The notes beneath the pieces were generated by a model that saw nothing but the letters and a program-made list of their open reading frames with translations, was not told the DNA's origin and did not search any database. A DNA stretch of 35,175 nucleotides from Streptomyces altiplanensis (lineage in GTDB: Bacteria; Actinomycetota; Actinomycetes; Streptomycetales; Streptomycetaceae), in assembly GCA_003719395.1 (NCBI GenBank), contig RHMC01000071.1, positions 1 through 35,175 on the forward strand, in the 5' to 3' direction. The stretch's first letter is position 1; every line of letters begins with the position of its first letter. The translations under genes were made by a program, and so were the position numbers. Positions 9,392-18,755 of this stretch are shown piece by piece.

Positions 9392-10055
9392 TCAGGCCGC
9401 CGCGGCGACGTCCTCCCAGCGGACCGTGCGGTCGCACCAGCGCTCCAGGAGGACACGGTCGTGGCCGACGGCCAGCAGGCCGGCGCCGTGTTCGCGCCGG
9501 TACTGCTCGACCACCGCGACCAGGGCCGCCGTCGTCGACGCGTCCAGCATCGCCGTCATCTCGTCGCAGACCAGCCAGCGCGGGCGCAGCACCAGGGCGC
9601 GGGCCAGACAGGCACGTTGCAGCTGGCCGTCGCTCACTTCGTGCGGGCGCCGGGTGAGGAGGTCGTCACCGAGTCCCACGGCCCGGGCCAACTCGCCGAC
9701 GGCGGTGGCCGCTTCGTCGCGCCGCCCGGTGGCGCGCAGCGGTTCCGCGATCAGGTCGCGAAGGCGCAGGCGGGGGTCGGCGGACAGCCGGGGCTGCTGG
9801 AAGACCACGCCGATCGCCGTGCGCTGTTCGCGCGGGGCGCGGTGGCGCCAGCCGGTGACCGTGCGGCCGTCGAGGGTGACGGTGCCGGTCGTCGGGGCGA
9901 TGGAGCAGGGCGGCGACCCGGGCGAGCGTCGACTTGCCGCAGCCGCTCGGCCCGAGCAGGCCGACCGCTTCACCGGGTCCGACGGTGAGGCGGGCGTCCC
10001 GTACGACGGGCTTCCCCCGCTCGTAGCCTGCGGTGATCGCTTCGAGTTCAAGCAC
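9392..10055 (-). CDS. nikE: ABC transporter ATP-binding protein (NikE/DppF type), one frameshift
   Basis: Second ATPase of the family-5 importer. The Walker A motif is GPSGCGKSTLARVAALLHRP (about residues 36-55), then the frame changes at about nt 9900 (an extra C turning GACGGC into GACCGGC). The rest has FQQPRLS (Q-loop), VSDGQLQRACLARAL (signature), WLVCDEMTAMLD (Walker B; Met replaces the usual Pro-Thr pair) and AVGHDRVLLE (H-loop). GTG at 10055 is preferred to GTG at 10061 because AGGAGA is six bases in front of it. The start overlaps the end of the preceding ATPase gene, so it is the last gene of the operon. The protein lacks the long C-terminal oligopeptide-binding extension seen in its partner. 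The symbol rests on the Nur box of the operon. Confidence 0.85.
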
Positions 10056-11225
10056 GGGCACTCTCCTGGACCGGCGGGTGGTGGCAGGCGACGCCGTCCG
10101 CGAAGTCCGGCCGCAGGGCGCAGGCTTCGGTGGCGTACGCGCAGCGGGCGGCGAAGGCGCACCCCGGGGGCAGGTCTCCGAGCTCGGGCGGCATGCCGGG
10201 GATCGGCGTGAACGCGCGCTCCGGAAGGGCGTTCAGCAGGCCCCGGGCGTACGGGTGCCGGGGGCCGGTCCCCCGGAAGAAGCGTCCGGCGTCGGCGAGT
10301 TCCACGATGCGTCCCGCGTACATCACGGCGACGCGGTCGGCGATGCGCTCGGCGGCCGCGAGGTCATGGGTGATCATCAGCAGCACGTGGCCGTCGTCGA
10401 CGTGCCGGCGGAGCTCGTCGACGGTGCGGTCGACGAGGTCGCCGTCGAGCCCGGTGGTCGGCTCGTCCGCGAGCAGCAGGGGCGCGTCGCCGACGAGGGC
10501 GAGGGCGGTCCGCCGGCGCGCTGCGCGAGTCCGCCGGACAGTTCGTGCGGGTAGCGGTCGAGGTGGTCCGCCGGGAACGCGGCCCGCCCGGCCGCCGCAC
10601 GGGCCGCCTCGCGCACGTCCTGCTTCCGCGTGCCGGTCAGCTCGCGCAGCGTCTCTTCGAGCTGCGCTCCGACGGTCCGTACGGGCGTGAGGTGCGCGGC
10701 GGGACTCTGCGGTACGAGTCCGACACGGCGTCCCCCGCACCGTACGCGCCAGGGTGCGTTCGTCGGCGGTGAGCAGGTCGACGTCTCCCAGGAGCGCGGA
10801 CCCCGCGGTCTGCGCGTTGCCGGGGAGCAGCCCGAGCAGCGCGGAGGCGAGCACGGACTTGCCGCAGCCGCTCTCACCGACGAGGGCCAGGCACTCCCCC
10901 TGCGCGAGGTCGAAATCGGCGTCGGCGACGGCGGCGATGTGCCGCCCTCCGCGCATCCGGAACCGCACGGAGAGCCCTCGCACGGACAGCAGGGGCGTCC
11001 GGCGCCGCGCGGGACGGTCCGCTTCCGCGTCGCTTCCCGTGCCGGTGTCCGAGGCGGAACGGGCCGCGTTGCGGACGTTCCCCGGAACAGCGTGGTGAAC
11101 GTTCCTTGGAACAGACGGGGGCGCCGCAGGGGAACGTTCCGAAACCGCTTCGGCGCCGTGCGGGCCGCCGCGGCCGGGCTCTGCGCGGCCGAGGGAACCG
11201 GCTTCGCGTTCTGGGGCGGTGTCAC
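10048..11225 (-). CDS. nikD: ABC transporter ATP-binding protein (NikD/DppD type) with N-terminal extension, frameshifted
   Basis: First ATPase of the importer. GTG at 11225 overlaps the permease TGA (GTGA). The core starts at about nt 11000 with TPLLSVRGLSVRFRMRGG, followed by GESGCGKSVLASALLGLLPG (Walker A), VGLVPQSPAAHLTPV (Q-loop), YPHELSGGLAQRA (signature), LLLADEPTTGLD (Walker B) and MITHDLAAAERIADRV (H-loop). It ends with the oligopeptide-type cysteine region GCAFAARCAYATEAC, a C-x6-C-x6-C spacing known from Opp/Dpp/Nik ATPases. Frames change near the start, at about nt 10735 (extra G in a G run) and about nt 10515. The roughly 80 residues before the core are hydrophilic, low in complexity and unlike the family, and contain a palindrome cluster. 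Confidence 0.85.
11077..11140. repeat. Cluster of GTTCC/GGAAC palindromes inside the nikD 5' region
   Basis: Three palindromes of the same half-site: GTTCCCCGGAAC (11077-11088), GTTCCTTGGAAC (11101-11112, preceded by GAAC to give GAACGTTC) and GGAACGTTCC (11131-11140). A further GGAAC lies at 11056-11060. The first two are 24 bp apart. In protein terms they encode a repetitive NVHHAVPGNV stretch. It could be a set of regulator half-sites or an inserted repeat. Confidence 0.6.
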
Positions 11226-12115
11226 AGCATCAGCTCCGATCGGCGACGCGGGTTGAGCCGTTCCCGCCAGGAGCCGGCCAGGCCCGCGATGGCGAGGGTC
11301 GGGATGATCAGGAGGAGACCGGGGAAGAGGGTCGGCCACCAGTCACCGGCCAGCAGCGAGCTGCGGGCCGACTGGACCAGGTTGCCCAGGCTCGCCTGGT
11401 GCGTCGGCAGGCCGAGGCCCAGGAACGAGAGCGCCGACTCGTGCCACATCGCGTGCGGGACCATCAGGACCGCCGCGAGCCCCGCCTGCGGCAGTACGCC
11501 CGGCAGCAGATGCCGCACCGCGACCCGCCACCGCGACCCGCCGCCCGAGACCGCCGCGTCGATGTACGGGCGCGAGCGCAGCGAGAGCACTTCGGAGCGG
11601 ACGATGCGGGCCGTGGACAGCCAGTGCGTCAGGGCCACCGACACGATCACCGGCCACACCCCCGGCCGGAACATCGCGACGATGAAGATGCCCAGCAGCA
11701 GGTGCGGGATGGAGGAGAAGGTGTCGACGAGCCGCATCACCACACGGTCCGTCCAGCCGCCGAACGCCGCGGCCGCCGCCCCCACCGCCGTACCGATGAA
11801 CGTGGCGACGAGCGCCGCGACCAGGCCGACCATGAGGGAGACGCGCAGTCCGTACACACAGCGCAGCAGCAGGTCGCGCCCGACGTCGTCCGTCCCGAAA
11901 GGGTGGGCCGGGGACGGCGGCTGGAGCTTCATCGACAAGTCGACGGCCTGCTGGTCGAGATTGGCCAGCGGCGGTACGACGAGAACGGCGAGCACCACCG
12001 CCACCACGATCACGACGGAGGTACGGACACGGGCCGTGCGCGTCGAGCGCCGGGTGCGCCCGTGCGAACGCCACACCACGGGCTCGGAAACAGGTCCGGA
12101 AGCGAGCTCAGCCAT
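11222..12115 (-). CDS. nikC: ABC transporter permease (NikC/DppC type)
   Basis: Intact 297-residue inner-membrane permease. After a 30-residue cytoplasmic start there is a helix (TSVVIVVAVVLAVLVVPPLA), then the family signature PSPAHPFGTDDVGRDLLLRCVYG (seen here as HPFGTDDVGRD), four or five more helices, and the ATPase-contact EAA loop at SEVLSLRSRPYIDAAVSGGGS, followed by HLLPGVLPQ, a hallmark of the DppC group. It ends with the helix FPGLLLIIPTLAIAGLAGSW. The ATG at 12115 overlaps the end of nikB by eight bases (ATGGCTGA), and its own stop overlaps the GTG of nikD, so translation is coupled through the operon. Confidence 0.92.
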   Translation of the reverse strand: MAELASGPVSEPVVWRSHGRTRRSTRTARVRTSVVIVVAVVLAVLVVPPLANLDQQAVDLSMKLQPPSPAHPFGTDDVGRDLLLRCVYGLRVSLMVGLVAALVATFIGTAVGAAAAAFGGWTDRVVMRLVDTFSSIPHLLLGIFIVAMFRPGVWPVIVSVALTHWLSTARIVRSEVLSLRSRPYIDAAVSGGGSRWRVAVRHLLPGVLPQAGLAAVLMVPHAMWHESALSFLGLGLPTHQASLGNLVQSARSSLLAGDWWPTLFPGLLLIIPTLAIAGLAGSWRERLNPRRRSELML

Positions 12116-13107
12116 CGAAGCCCACCCTCGGGTCCGCGAGTCCGTACAGCAGGTCGGAGAGCAGGTTCCCGGCCAGCACCGCCGCCGTGGCGAGCACCGT
12201 CAGCGCCGCCAGCAGCGGGAAGTCCACCGAGGTCGCCGCCTGCACGGTCGCCGCCGCGATGCCCGGCCAGCTGAAGACCGTCTCGACGAGCAGCGCACCG
12301 GTGATGAGTTCGGGCACCCGCGAGCCGATGAGGGTGAGCGTCGGCAGCATCCCGGAGCGCAGGGCGTGTCCGAGCAGCACGGTACGGTCGCTGAGCCCGC
12401 GCGCGCGGGCCCCGCGTACGGGGTCCTCTTCCAGCGCGTCGGCGACGCCCTGGCGTACGTAGAGGAAGAACCAGGGAAGCTGCGAAACACCGAGAACGGC
12501 TGCCGGCAGCACCAGGTGCGTGACGACCTGCCGAACGTGATCACGTCGCTGTCGGTGTCGGTCAGACCGCCGGCCGGCAGCACGCCCAGCCTGAGCGCGA
12601 AGAACCACATGGCGAGCAGGCCCAGCCAGAAGGCGGGCGCCGCTTCCAGGGTGTACGCCGCCGAGCTGACGGCCCGGTCCAGCCAGCCGCCCTGTCGCCG
12701 CGCGGCCAGCACGCCCAGCGACGTGCCGAGCAGGATCGCGACGAGGAACGCGGTGACGGCGAGCAGCACGACCAGCCGAGGCGTTCGGTGATGACGTCGG
12801 TGACGGGCTGGCGCATCACGCTGGAGTCGCCGAGGTCCCCGGTGACCGCCGAGGTCAGCCAGTGCCACCAGCGTTCGACGAGTGGCTGGTCGACGCCGAG
12901 GTTGGCGCGGAGCTGGTCGAGGTTCTCCTGCGAGGCGGTGAGGCCCGCGGTGCCCGCGTATGCCTTGACGGGGTCGAAGGGCGAGGCGGCAGCGACGGCG
13001 AAGACGCCGAAGGTCACCACCAGCAGGATGGGGGCGGCGAACAGCAGCCGCCGCCCCGCCATCCTCGCCATCGGCCCCCAGGGGAGCTTCCGGCTCGGGT
13101 GTGTCAC
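12108..13107 (-). CDS. nikB: ABC transporter permease (NikB/DppB type), two frameshifts
   Basis: Inner-membrane permease. GTG at 13107 overlaps the TGA of the binding-protein gene. It starts VTHPSRKLPWGP and enters the first helix (RRLLFAAPILLVVTFGVFAVA). The periplasmic segment NLGVDQPLVERWWHWL is the typical DppB sequence (usually LGLDxPLxxxY). The frame changes at about nt 12780, where CTCCGG appears as CTCGG, and again at about nt 12535. The following parts are RLVVLLAVTAFLVAILLGTS, then AAPAFWLGLLAMWFFALRLG, then VLPAAVLGVSQLPWFFLYVRQG and the EAA-like loop ARARGLSDRTVLLGHALRS. Length 1000 nt, not divisible by three, in keeping with indels. Confidence 0.88.
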
Positions 13108-14708
13108 TTCTTCGGCTTCCAGTCCTCGACGTTCCACCACGGTCCGGAGGCCAGGCCGTGGTCGTGCGGCTCGATCTGCGTCGTCAGCCCGGACCACTTG
13201 TCGTCCACGACGTACAGGTGGTCGATGTGGGTGAGGAAGGTGTAGCCGGGGTTCTTCACGAGCTCGCGCTGGACGGTGTCGTACGCGGCCTTGCGGTCGG
13301 CCTTCTCACCGCTCTCGCGGCCGGTCTTGAGCGCCTTGTCGACGGCCGGGTTGTCGTACCGGGCCATGTTGTTGAAGGCGTCGCCCGCCAGCGAGGACTG
13401 GAGGAGCGTGTACTGGTCGAAGTCGGGGTCGCCGGGCGAGCCGCCGCCCGCGAGCACCGCGTCGTGCTTCATGCGCGGCATGATGACCTCCCAGGTGCCG
13501 GCCTGGGTCTTGATGTCGATGCCGGCCTTCTTCGCGTCGGACGCGTAGGCGAGGGCGTGGTCCTGGCGGAGCTTGTCGCCGGACAGGTACCAGAGCGGGA
13601 ACTCGGCGCGTACGCCGTCCTTGACGCGGATGCCGTCGGCGCCGGGCTTCCAGCCCGCCTCGTCGAGGATCTTCTTCGCCTTCGCGAGGTCGTGGGTGCG
13701 CTCGGTGCCCTTGGCGAACCAGGGGCTGTCCGTCGGGACGGGGCCGTAGGCCGGCTTGCCCGCGCCTTCGAGGATCTTGTCGACCATGGCCTGGCGGTCG
13801 ACGGCCACGTCGAGGGCCCGCCGTACGCCGGTGTCGCCCGTGACCTTGTTGTGGGTCGGCAGGGTCACGGTGCGGTAGTCGAAGGACTTGGCGGCGTACG
13901 TCGTCCTGCCGGCCTCGTCCTTGAAGGTCTTGGCGAGGTTGGGCGGCAGGATGGCGCCGTCGAGGTCGCCGGTGCGCAGCCGCGTGGCGCGCACGTCGTC
14001 GTCCTTGATGATCGCCATGGTGAACTTCTTCACCTTCGGCGCGCCGCCCCAGTAACCGGGGTTGGCCTTGAAGCTGAGCTTCTCGCCCTTGGACCAGCCG
14101 GTGAGGATGTACGGTCCCGTGCCGACCGGCTTCGTCGTGAAGGAGCCGCTGTTGACGTCCTGCCTGCCCGCGACGTGCTCGGGAGCGATCGGAAGGACGG
14201 TGCGCTCGGCGAACGGCGCGTACGGGTACTTGAGCGTGAAGACGACCTTGTGGTCACCGTCGGCCCGGACGTCCTCGACCGCGTCGAGTTCGGTCTTGGA
14301 GGCGTTGTTGGTCTTCTTGTCGAGGATGGTCCGGTAGGTGAAGACCACGTCCTTCGACGTGAAGGGCTTGCCGTCGCTGAACTTCACACCCTGACGCAGG
14401 GTGTATGTGTACGTGCGGCCGTCGTCGGCGACTTCGGGCAGCTCGGCGGCGAGCGCCGGCCGGAGCTTCATCTCGTCGTCGAAGGTGAGCAGTCCGTCGA
14501 AGATCTTGGAGTTGCCGTCCTTGCCGTAGCCGAGGAGCGGGCTGAGCGTCTCGGGCTCGTACGCGATGCCGACGACCGCGGAGTCCTTGGAACCGCCGGA
14601 TCCGGACCCGGTCCCGGACTCGCCCGGCTTCGAGCAGGCCGCCGCGGTGATGGCCAGTGTTCCGGCCAGCGTCGCGGCGGCCGCCCCACGTATCGATCGG
14701 GACAGCAT
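13104..14708 (-). CDS. nikA: Family-5 ABC transporter substrate-binding lipoprotein (nickel/peptide type)
   Basis: Intact 534-residue extracytoplasmic binding protein. The ATG at 14708 has GGAG seven bases upstream. The signal peptide (RGAAAATLAGTLAITAAAC) ends in a lipobox-like TAAAC, with Cys as the anchor. The SBP_bac_5 signature is seen around YTYTLRQGVKFSDGKPFTSK (residues about 95-115) and VGTGPYILTGW (about 195-205). The C-terminus holds NPGYTFLTHIDHLYVVDDKW. This family binds peptides, nickel chelates or opines, and the sequence alone does not choose between them. The perfect Nur-box-like palindrome 34 bases in front of the ATG suggests nickel: in Streptomyces coelicolor the nickel-responsive Fur-family regulator Nur represses nikABCDE. 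It is the first gene of a five-gene operon. Confidence 0.88.
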   Translation of the reverse strand: MLSRSIRGAAAATLAGTLAITAAACSKPGESGTGSGSGGSKDSAVVGIAYEPETLSPLLGYGKDGNSKIFDGLLTFDDEMKLRPALAAELPEVADDGRTYTYTLRQGVKFSDGKPFTSKDVVFTYRTILDKKTNNASKTELDAVEDVRADGDHKVVFTLKYPYAPFAERTVLPIAPEHVAGRQDVNSGSFTTKPVGTGPYILTGWSKGEKLSFKANPGYWGGAPKVKKFTMAIIKDDDVRATRLRTGDLDGAILPPNLAKTFKDEAGRTTYAAKSFDYRTVTLPTHNKVTGDTGVRRALDVAVDRQAMVDKILEGAGKPAYGPVPTDSPWFAKGTERTHDLAKAKKILDEAGWKPGADGIRVKDGVRAEFPLWYLSGDKLRQDHALAYASDAKKAGIDIKTQAGTWEVIMPRMKHDAVLAGGGSPGDPDFDQYTLLQSSLAGDAFNNMARYDNPAVDKALKTGRESGEKADRKAAYDTVQRELVKNPGYTFLTHIDHLYVVDDKWSGLTTQIEPHDHGLASGPWWNVEDWKPKK

Positions 14709-14741
14709 GGCTCTCCACACCCCTAATAAAGATCAACAGTT

Positions 14742-14760
14742 ATTGCGAACCGATCGCAAT
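14742..14760. promoter_or_regulatory. Nur-box-like palindrome upstream of the importer operon
   Basis: ATTGCGA-ACCGA-TCGCAAT is a perfect inverted repeat with 7-bp arms and a 5-bp centre. The Nur box reported for Streptomyces coelicolor is TTGCAA-N5-TTGCAA, that is TGC and GCA with this same spacing, and the site here agrees with it outside two positions. It lies 34-52 bp upstream of the nikA start, where a repressor would cover the promoter. I recall the consensus from knowledge and could not test it here. Confidence 0.65.
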
Positions 14761-14805
14761 TAAACCGTATGTAAAGGGGTGCGGGATCCACTGCTCCTTA
14801 CCGGG

Positions 14806-14819
14806 GCAGGGTCCCCTGC
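14806..14819 (-). terminator. Short hairpin at the end of the acyl-CoA dehydrogenase operon
   Basis: GCAGGG-TC-CCCTGC is a perfect inverted repeat touching the stop codon of the preceding gene. It could limit read-through into the nickel operon. The loop is very small, so it is only a weak candidate. Confidence 0.3.
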
Positions 14820-15933
14820 TACTCGGGCGCGGACAGGCCGACGAGCTGCGCCACCGCCTCCGTGTGCCGGCCGGGCGCGCCCAGCGCGATCGAGTCCGCC
14901 TTGGCCCGCTTGAGGTACAGATGCGCGGGGTGCTCCCAGGTCATGCCGATGCCGCCGTGCAGCTGTACGCACTCCTCGGCCGCGTGCACCGCGACCCGTG
15001 AGCAGTACGTCTGCGCGACCGCCACCGCGAGAGGCGCGTCCGCGCTGCCGGTGGCCAGGGCGTCGGCGGCGTTACGGGCGGCGGCCCGCGCGCCGAGACG
15101 ACCTCGAGCCACAGCTGCGCCATGCGGCGCTTGAGCGCCTGGAAGGAACCGACCGGGCGGTTGAACTGCTTGCGGTCGCGCGTGTAGCGGACGGCCTCCT
15201 CCAGACACCACTCGGCGAGCCCCAGCTGCTCGGAGGCGAGCAGTCCGGCCCCGGCGAGCAGTCCGCGCCGCACCGGAGCCTGCGCCGATCCGGCGAGGCG
15301 GCGGCCGCGGGCCCCGTCGAGGGTGACGGTGGCGAGCGGCCGGGTCAGGTCGAGCGGGGTCAGCGTCTCGACGGTGACGCCGGGCGCCCCCGTCTCCACC
15401 GCGTACAGCCCGTCCTCGGCCGGTACGAGCAGGACCGCGGCGGCGGCCGCGTCCGCGACGCCGGTGATGCGTCCGCCGAGCGAGCCGTCACCGTCCGCCC
15501 GGCACGTGCCGGAGAGTCCGCTCCCGGGAGCGGCTGACAGCGGGACGGCGAGCGCCACGACCGTACCGCCGGCGAGCGCGCCGAGGAGCTCCCCGACCGC
15601 TGTGTCCCCGGGGTTCTCGGCGTCGCACCCCAGCAGGGTCTCGGCGGCGATGACCGCTCCGGTGAGGTACGGCGTCGGGGCGACGCTGCGGCCCAGCTCC
15701 TCCAGCACCACCGCGGCCTCGCGGTGGGTGGCGCCCTGGCCGCCGAGCTTCTCGGGTACGAGGAGTCCCGCCAGGCCCATTTCGGTGGCCAGCGATCCCC
15801 ACAGCCGCGGGTCGTACGGCGTGTCCGACTCCGCGCGGGTGAGGACGGCCGCGTGGTCGCAGCGGTCGGCGAGGAGGGAGCGTACGGCGGCGCGCAGGTC
15901 GTCCTCCGCCTCGGAGTACAGCAGGTCAGTCAT
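14819..15933 (-). CDS. Acyl-CoA dehydrogenase family protein (second of a pair), one frameshift
   Basis: FAD flavoprotein that introduces a trans-2 double bond into an acyl-CoA. Start MTDLLYSEAEDDLRAAVRSLL (ATG overlapping the preceding stop as ATGA). LLVPEKLGGQGATHREAAVVLEELGRS is the N-terminal domain signature. The C-terminal helical domain carries ASEQLGLAEWCLEEAVRYTRDRKQFNRPVGSFQALKRRMAQ, with the RKQFNRPVGSFQ motif. At about nt 15100 two bases are inserted in TCGGCGCGCGGGCC, after which the other frame continues with RNAADALATG and CVQLHGGIGMTWEHPAHLYLKRA. In the position of the usual catalytic Glu near QLHGGIGMTWEH the sequence has EH. Two such genes side by side usually form a heteromeric enzyme in which one subunit is catalytically weaker. 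Confidence 0.9.
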
Positions 15934-17111
15934 CGGGCCAGGTCCTTCCAGGCGATGTCCTTGTCGCTGCGCGGCTCGGACGGCAGGCCGAGTACGCGTT
16001 CCGCGACGATGTTGAGCAGTACCTCGCTCGTACCGCCTTCGATGCTGTTGCCCTTGGAGCGCAGGTAGCGGTAGCCGGCGTCGCGGCCGGTGAAGTCGAC
16101 GAGTTCGGGACGGCGCATGGTCCAGTCGTCGTACAGCAGCCCCTCCTCGCCGCGCAGTTCCACCTCCAGGCCGCTGATCTCCTGGTTGAGGCGGGCGAAG
16201 GCCAGCTTCATGGCCGAGCCCTCGGGGCCCGGCTGGCCTGCGCGACGAGCTGCTGGCGCAGCCGCTCACCGGCCAGGCGTGCGACCTCGGCCTCGACCCA
16301 GAGACCGAGCAGACGCTGGTGCAGGTCGTGGGTGCGCAGTTCGGGACGTTCGCGCCAGGTCCTGGCGACCGGGCCGATCATGCCGCCCTCGCGCGGGATG
16401 CGGGAGCCGCCGATCGAGACGCGCTCGTTCATGAGGGTGGTCTGCGCGACCTTCCAGCCCTCACCGACGGCGCCGAGGCGCCGGCTGTCGGGAATGCGTA
16501 CGCCGGTGAGGAAGACCTCGTTGAACTCCGCCTCGCCGGTGATCTGGCGCAGCGGCCTGACCTCGACCCCGGGATCGGTCATGTCGCACACGAAGTACGT
16601 GATGCCCCGGTGCTTGGGCAGGTCCGGGTCCGTACGGGCGATGAGGATCGCCCAGCGGGCCACATGGGCGCTGGACGTCCACACCTTCTGCCGTCGACGA
16701 CCCATTCGTCGCCGTCCGCACCGCGCGCGTGCCGAGCGCCGCGAGGTCGGAGCCCGCGCCCGGCTCGCTGAACAGCTGGCACCACACCTCCTCGCCGACC
16801 CACAGGGGCCGCAGCAGGCTCTGCTTCTGCTCGTCCGTACCGAAGCGCAGGATGGTCGGCGCGGCCATGCCGAGGCCGATGCCGATCCGCCGCGGGTCGT
16901 TGTCGGGCGCGCCGGCCGCCGCCAGCTCCGCGTCCACGACGGCCTGGAGGGAGCGGGGCGCGCCGAGTCCGCCGAGGCCCACGGGGTAGTGCACCCAGGC
17001 GAGTCCGGCGTCGAAGCGGGCTTTGAGGAAGTCCGTACGGTCCGTGGTGGCCGGCGGGTGCGCGGCGAGCAATTCCTGGGTCAGGCTCCGCACTTCGGCT
17101 GCGTCGGTCAT
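15930..17111 (-). CDS. Acyl-CoA dehydrogenase family protein (first of a pair), three frameshifts
   Basis: Starts MTDAAEVRSLTQELLAAH at ATG 17111, overlapping the upstream stop. Recognisable parts: HYPVGLGGLGAPRSLQAVVD, then LRFGTDEQKQSLLRPLWVGEEVWCQLFSEPGAGSDLAAL (the ACAD central motif, with E-P-G-A-G-S-D-L binding FAD/acyl-CoA), then after two indels (about nt 16730 and 16690) DGDEWVVDG and KVWTSSAHVARWAILIARTD, and LMNERVSIGG. A third shift at about nt 16235 leads to KLAFARLNQEISGLEVELRGEEG and the flavin-contact end GNSIEGGTSEVLLNIVAERVLGLP. The long C-terminal form with SEVLLN is typical of the ACADs paired with a smaller partner in actinobacterial sterol or branched-acid catabolism. 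Confidence 0.9.
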
Positions 17112-18078
17112 CGGGCCGCTCCCTCCGGTACGACGACCACGCGTCCCGTGGTCGTGCCGTCCGCGACGCGCTGGACCGCGTCCGCCGCGTCCTTCATGGC
17201 CACGCGCTCGCTGACCAGGGGCCTGACGGCGCCCTCGGCGGCCAGCTTGGTGAGCTCCTGGTGGCAGGCGAGGACCGCGGCCGGGTCCATGGTGTTGTAG
17301 AGGCCCCAGTGCAGGCCGACGATCGAGTAGTTCTTCACCAGGGCGTGGTTGAGCCCCGGCGAGGGGATCGAGCCGCTCGCGAAGCCGACCACGACGATGC
17401 GGCCCTCGAAGGCGACGCACTTCACCGACTTGGCGTACGCGTCGCCGCCCACCGGGTCGTAGACGACGTCGGCGCCGCGCCCGCCGGTGGCTTCCTTGAC
17501 CTTGGCGACGATGTCCTCGCCGTGCCGGTCGATGACCAGGTCGCAGCCCAGCTCGCGGGCGACCCGCGCCTTCTCGGGGCCGCCGACGACGCCGATGACG
17601 GTGGCGCCGGCCGCCTTGCCGAGCTGTACGGCGGCGCTGCCGACGCCGCCCGCCGCCGCGTGCACCAGCCAGGGTCTCCCCCGCCTTGAGGTGCGCCCGG
17701 CGGTGCAGCCCGAACCAGCCCGTCTGGTAACCGATGTGCAGGGCGGCCGCCTCGGCGTCGTCCAGCGCTTCGGGTGCGGGCAGCACGCCGGCCGCGTCGA
17801 CGACGACGTACTCGGCGAAACCGCCGTGCGGCAGCGCCGGAGTGGCGATCACGCGGCGGTCCGTCCTCCGTCTCGCCGCAGATCTCGACGCCCGGGGTGA
17901 AGGGCAGGGACGGCCGCACCTGGTACTGACCTCGGCAGAGCAGGGCGTCGGGGAAGTTGATGTTCGCGGCGCGCACCTTCAGCAGGAGCTGCCCTTCGCC
18001 CGGCGTGGGTGTGCCGACCTCGTCGAGGCGCATCACCTCGCCCGGCTCGCCGTTCTCATGCACTCGCCATGCCTGCAT
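17108..18078 (-). CDS. NADPH:quinone oxidoreductase / MDR-family protein, two frameshifts
   Basis: Medium-chain dehydrogenase/reductase without zinc ligands. ATG 18078 has GGAGG seven bases upstream (GGAGGATCTCGG). The start MQAWRVHENGEPGEVMRLDEV and VRAANINFPDALLCRGQYQVRPSLPFTPGVEICG are the classic quinone-reductase N-terminus. After a shift at about nt 17868 it reads RVIATPALPHGGFAEYVVV and EAAALHIGYQTGWFGLHRRA, then after another at about nt 17672 the NADPH site VHAAAGGVGSAAVQLGKAAG (AxxGxxG pattern) and DPVGGDAYAKSVKCVAFEGR. First enzyme gene of an operon with the two acyl-CoA dehydrogenases; it probably reduces an enoyl or quinone intermediate in the same degradation route. An operator-like palindrome is 49 bases upstream. 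Confidence 0.9.
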
Positions 18079-18126
18079 CCGAGATCCTCCACAACACCGT
18101 AGGCAGTACCGCGCTCGGCGCATACT

Positions 18127-18138
18127 AAGCGGTCGCTT
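18127..18138. promoter_or_regulatory. TetR-type operator upstream of the acyl-CoA catabolic genes
   Basis: AAGCG-GT-CGCTT is a 12-bp perfect palindrome in the 93-bp gap between the XRE-cupin gene and the oxidoreductase gene. CTAAGCG..CGCTTG with this layout resembles operators of TetR regulators of acyl-CoA and sterol catabolism in actinobacteria. On the minus strand TAGTAT (18122-18127) is a good -10 that begins in the palindrome, so binding would block initiation. No TetR gene is in the window. Confidence 0.5.
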
Positions 18139-18171
18139 GCCCCGATGGGAACAGCCGCGGCGCCATCACCC

Positions 18172-18749
18172 CTACTTCGGCCTGGCCCGTACGTGCATCC
18201 GCTCCCCCTGGGGGCCGAAGAGGCTCAGGACCTCCACGGGCCCCTCCCCCGCCGGGCCGAACCAGTGCGGCACCCGCGTGTCGAACTCCACCGCCTCGCC
18301 GGGGCCGATCTCCAGATCGTGCGGACCCAGCACCACCCGCAGCCTGCCCGACAGGACGTACAGCCACTCATAGCCCTCGTGGGTGCGCGGCTCGGGGTCC
18401 TTGCGGCCCTGCCGGTAGACCACCTTGAACGCCTGGAGGCCGCCGGGCTGCCGGGTCAGCGGCAGATACGTCTGCCCGTCCCGCTCGACGGTTTCGTCCG
18501 CACCCGGGGGTCCCCGACCGGAGGCGCGCCCACCAGCTCGTCGAGCGGCACCTGGTGGGCGCGGGCGATCGGCAGCAGCAGCTCCAGGCTCGGTTTCCGG
18601 CCGCCGGACTCCAGCCGGGACAAGGTGCTCACCGAGATCCCGGTCGCCTCGGAGAGCGCGGTCAGGGTGGCTCCGCGCTCCTTGCGCAGTTTGCGCAGGC
18701 GCGCGCCCACACCGTTCAGTACGCCGTCCAGGTCCTTCTCCTCATCCAT
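18172..18749 (-). CDS. XRE-family regulator with C-terminal cupin domain, one frameshift
   Basis: About 190 residues. The N-terminal helix-turn-helix is at residues 10-65: GVGARLRKLRKERGATLTAL, SEATGISVSTLSRLESGGRK, then LELLLPIARAHQVPLDELVG. After a shift at about nt 18510, the cupin half reads YRQGRKDPEPRTHEGYEWLY and VLSGRLRVVLGPHDLEIGPGEAVEFDTRVPHWF, where HEGYEWLYV and the later H of VPHWF are the metal or ligand positions. The family acts as sensors of small metabolites. It precedes the oxidoreductase and acyl-CoA dehydrogenase genes on the same strand, but has its own strong promoter and a separate operator follows it, so it may control that operon rather than be its first gene. Confidence 0.9.
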
Positions 18750-18755
18750 GAGGAC

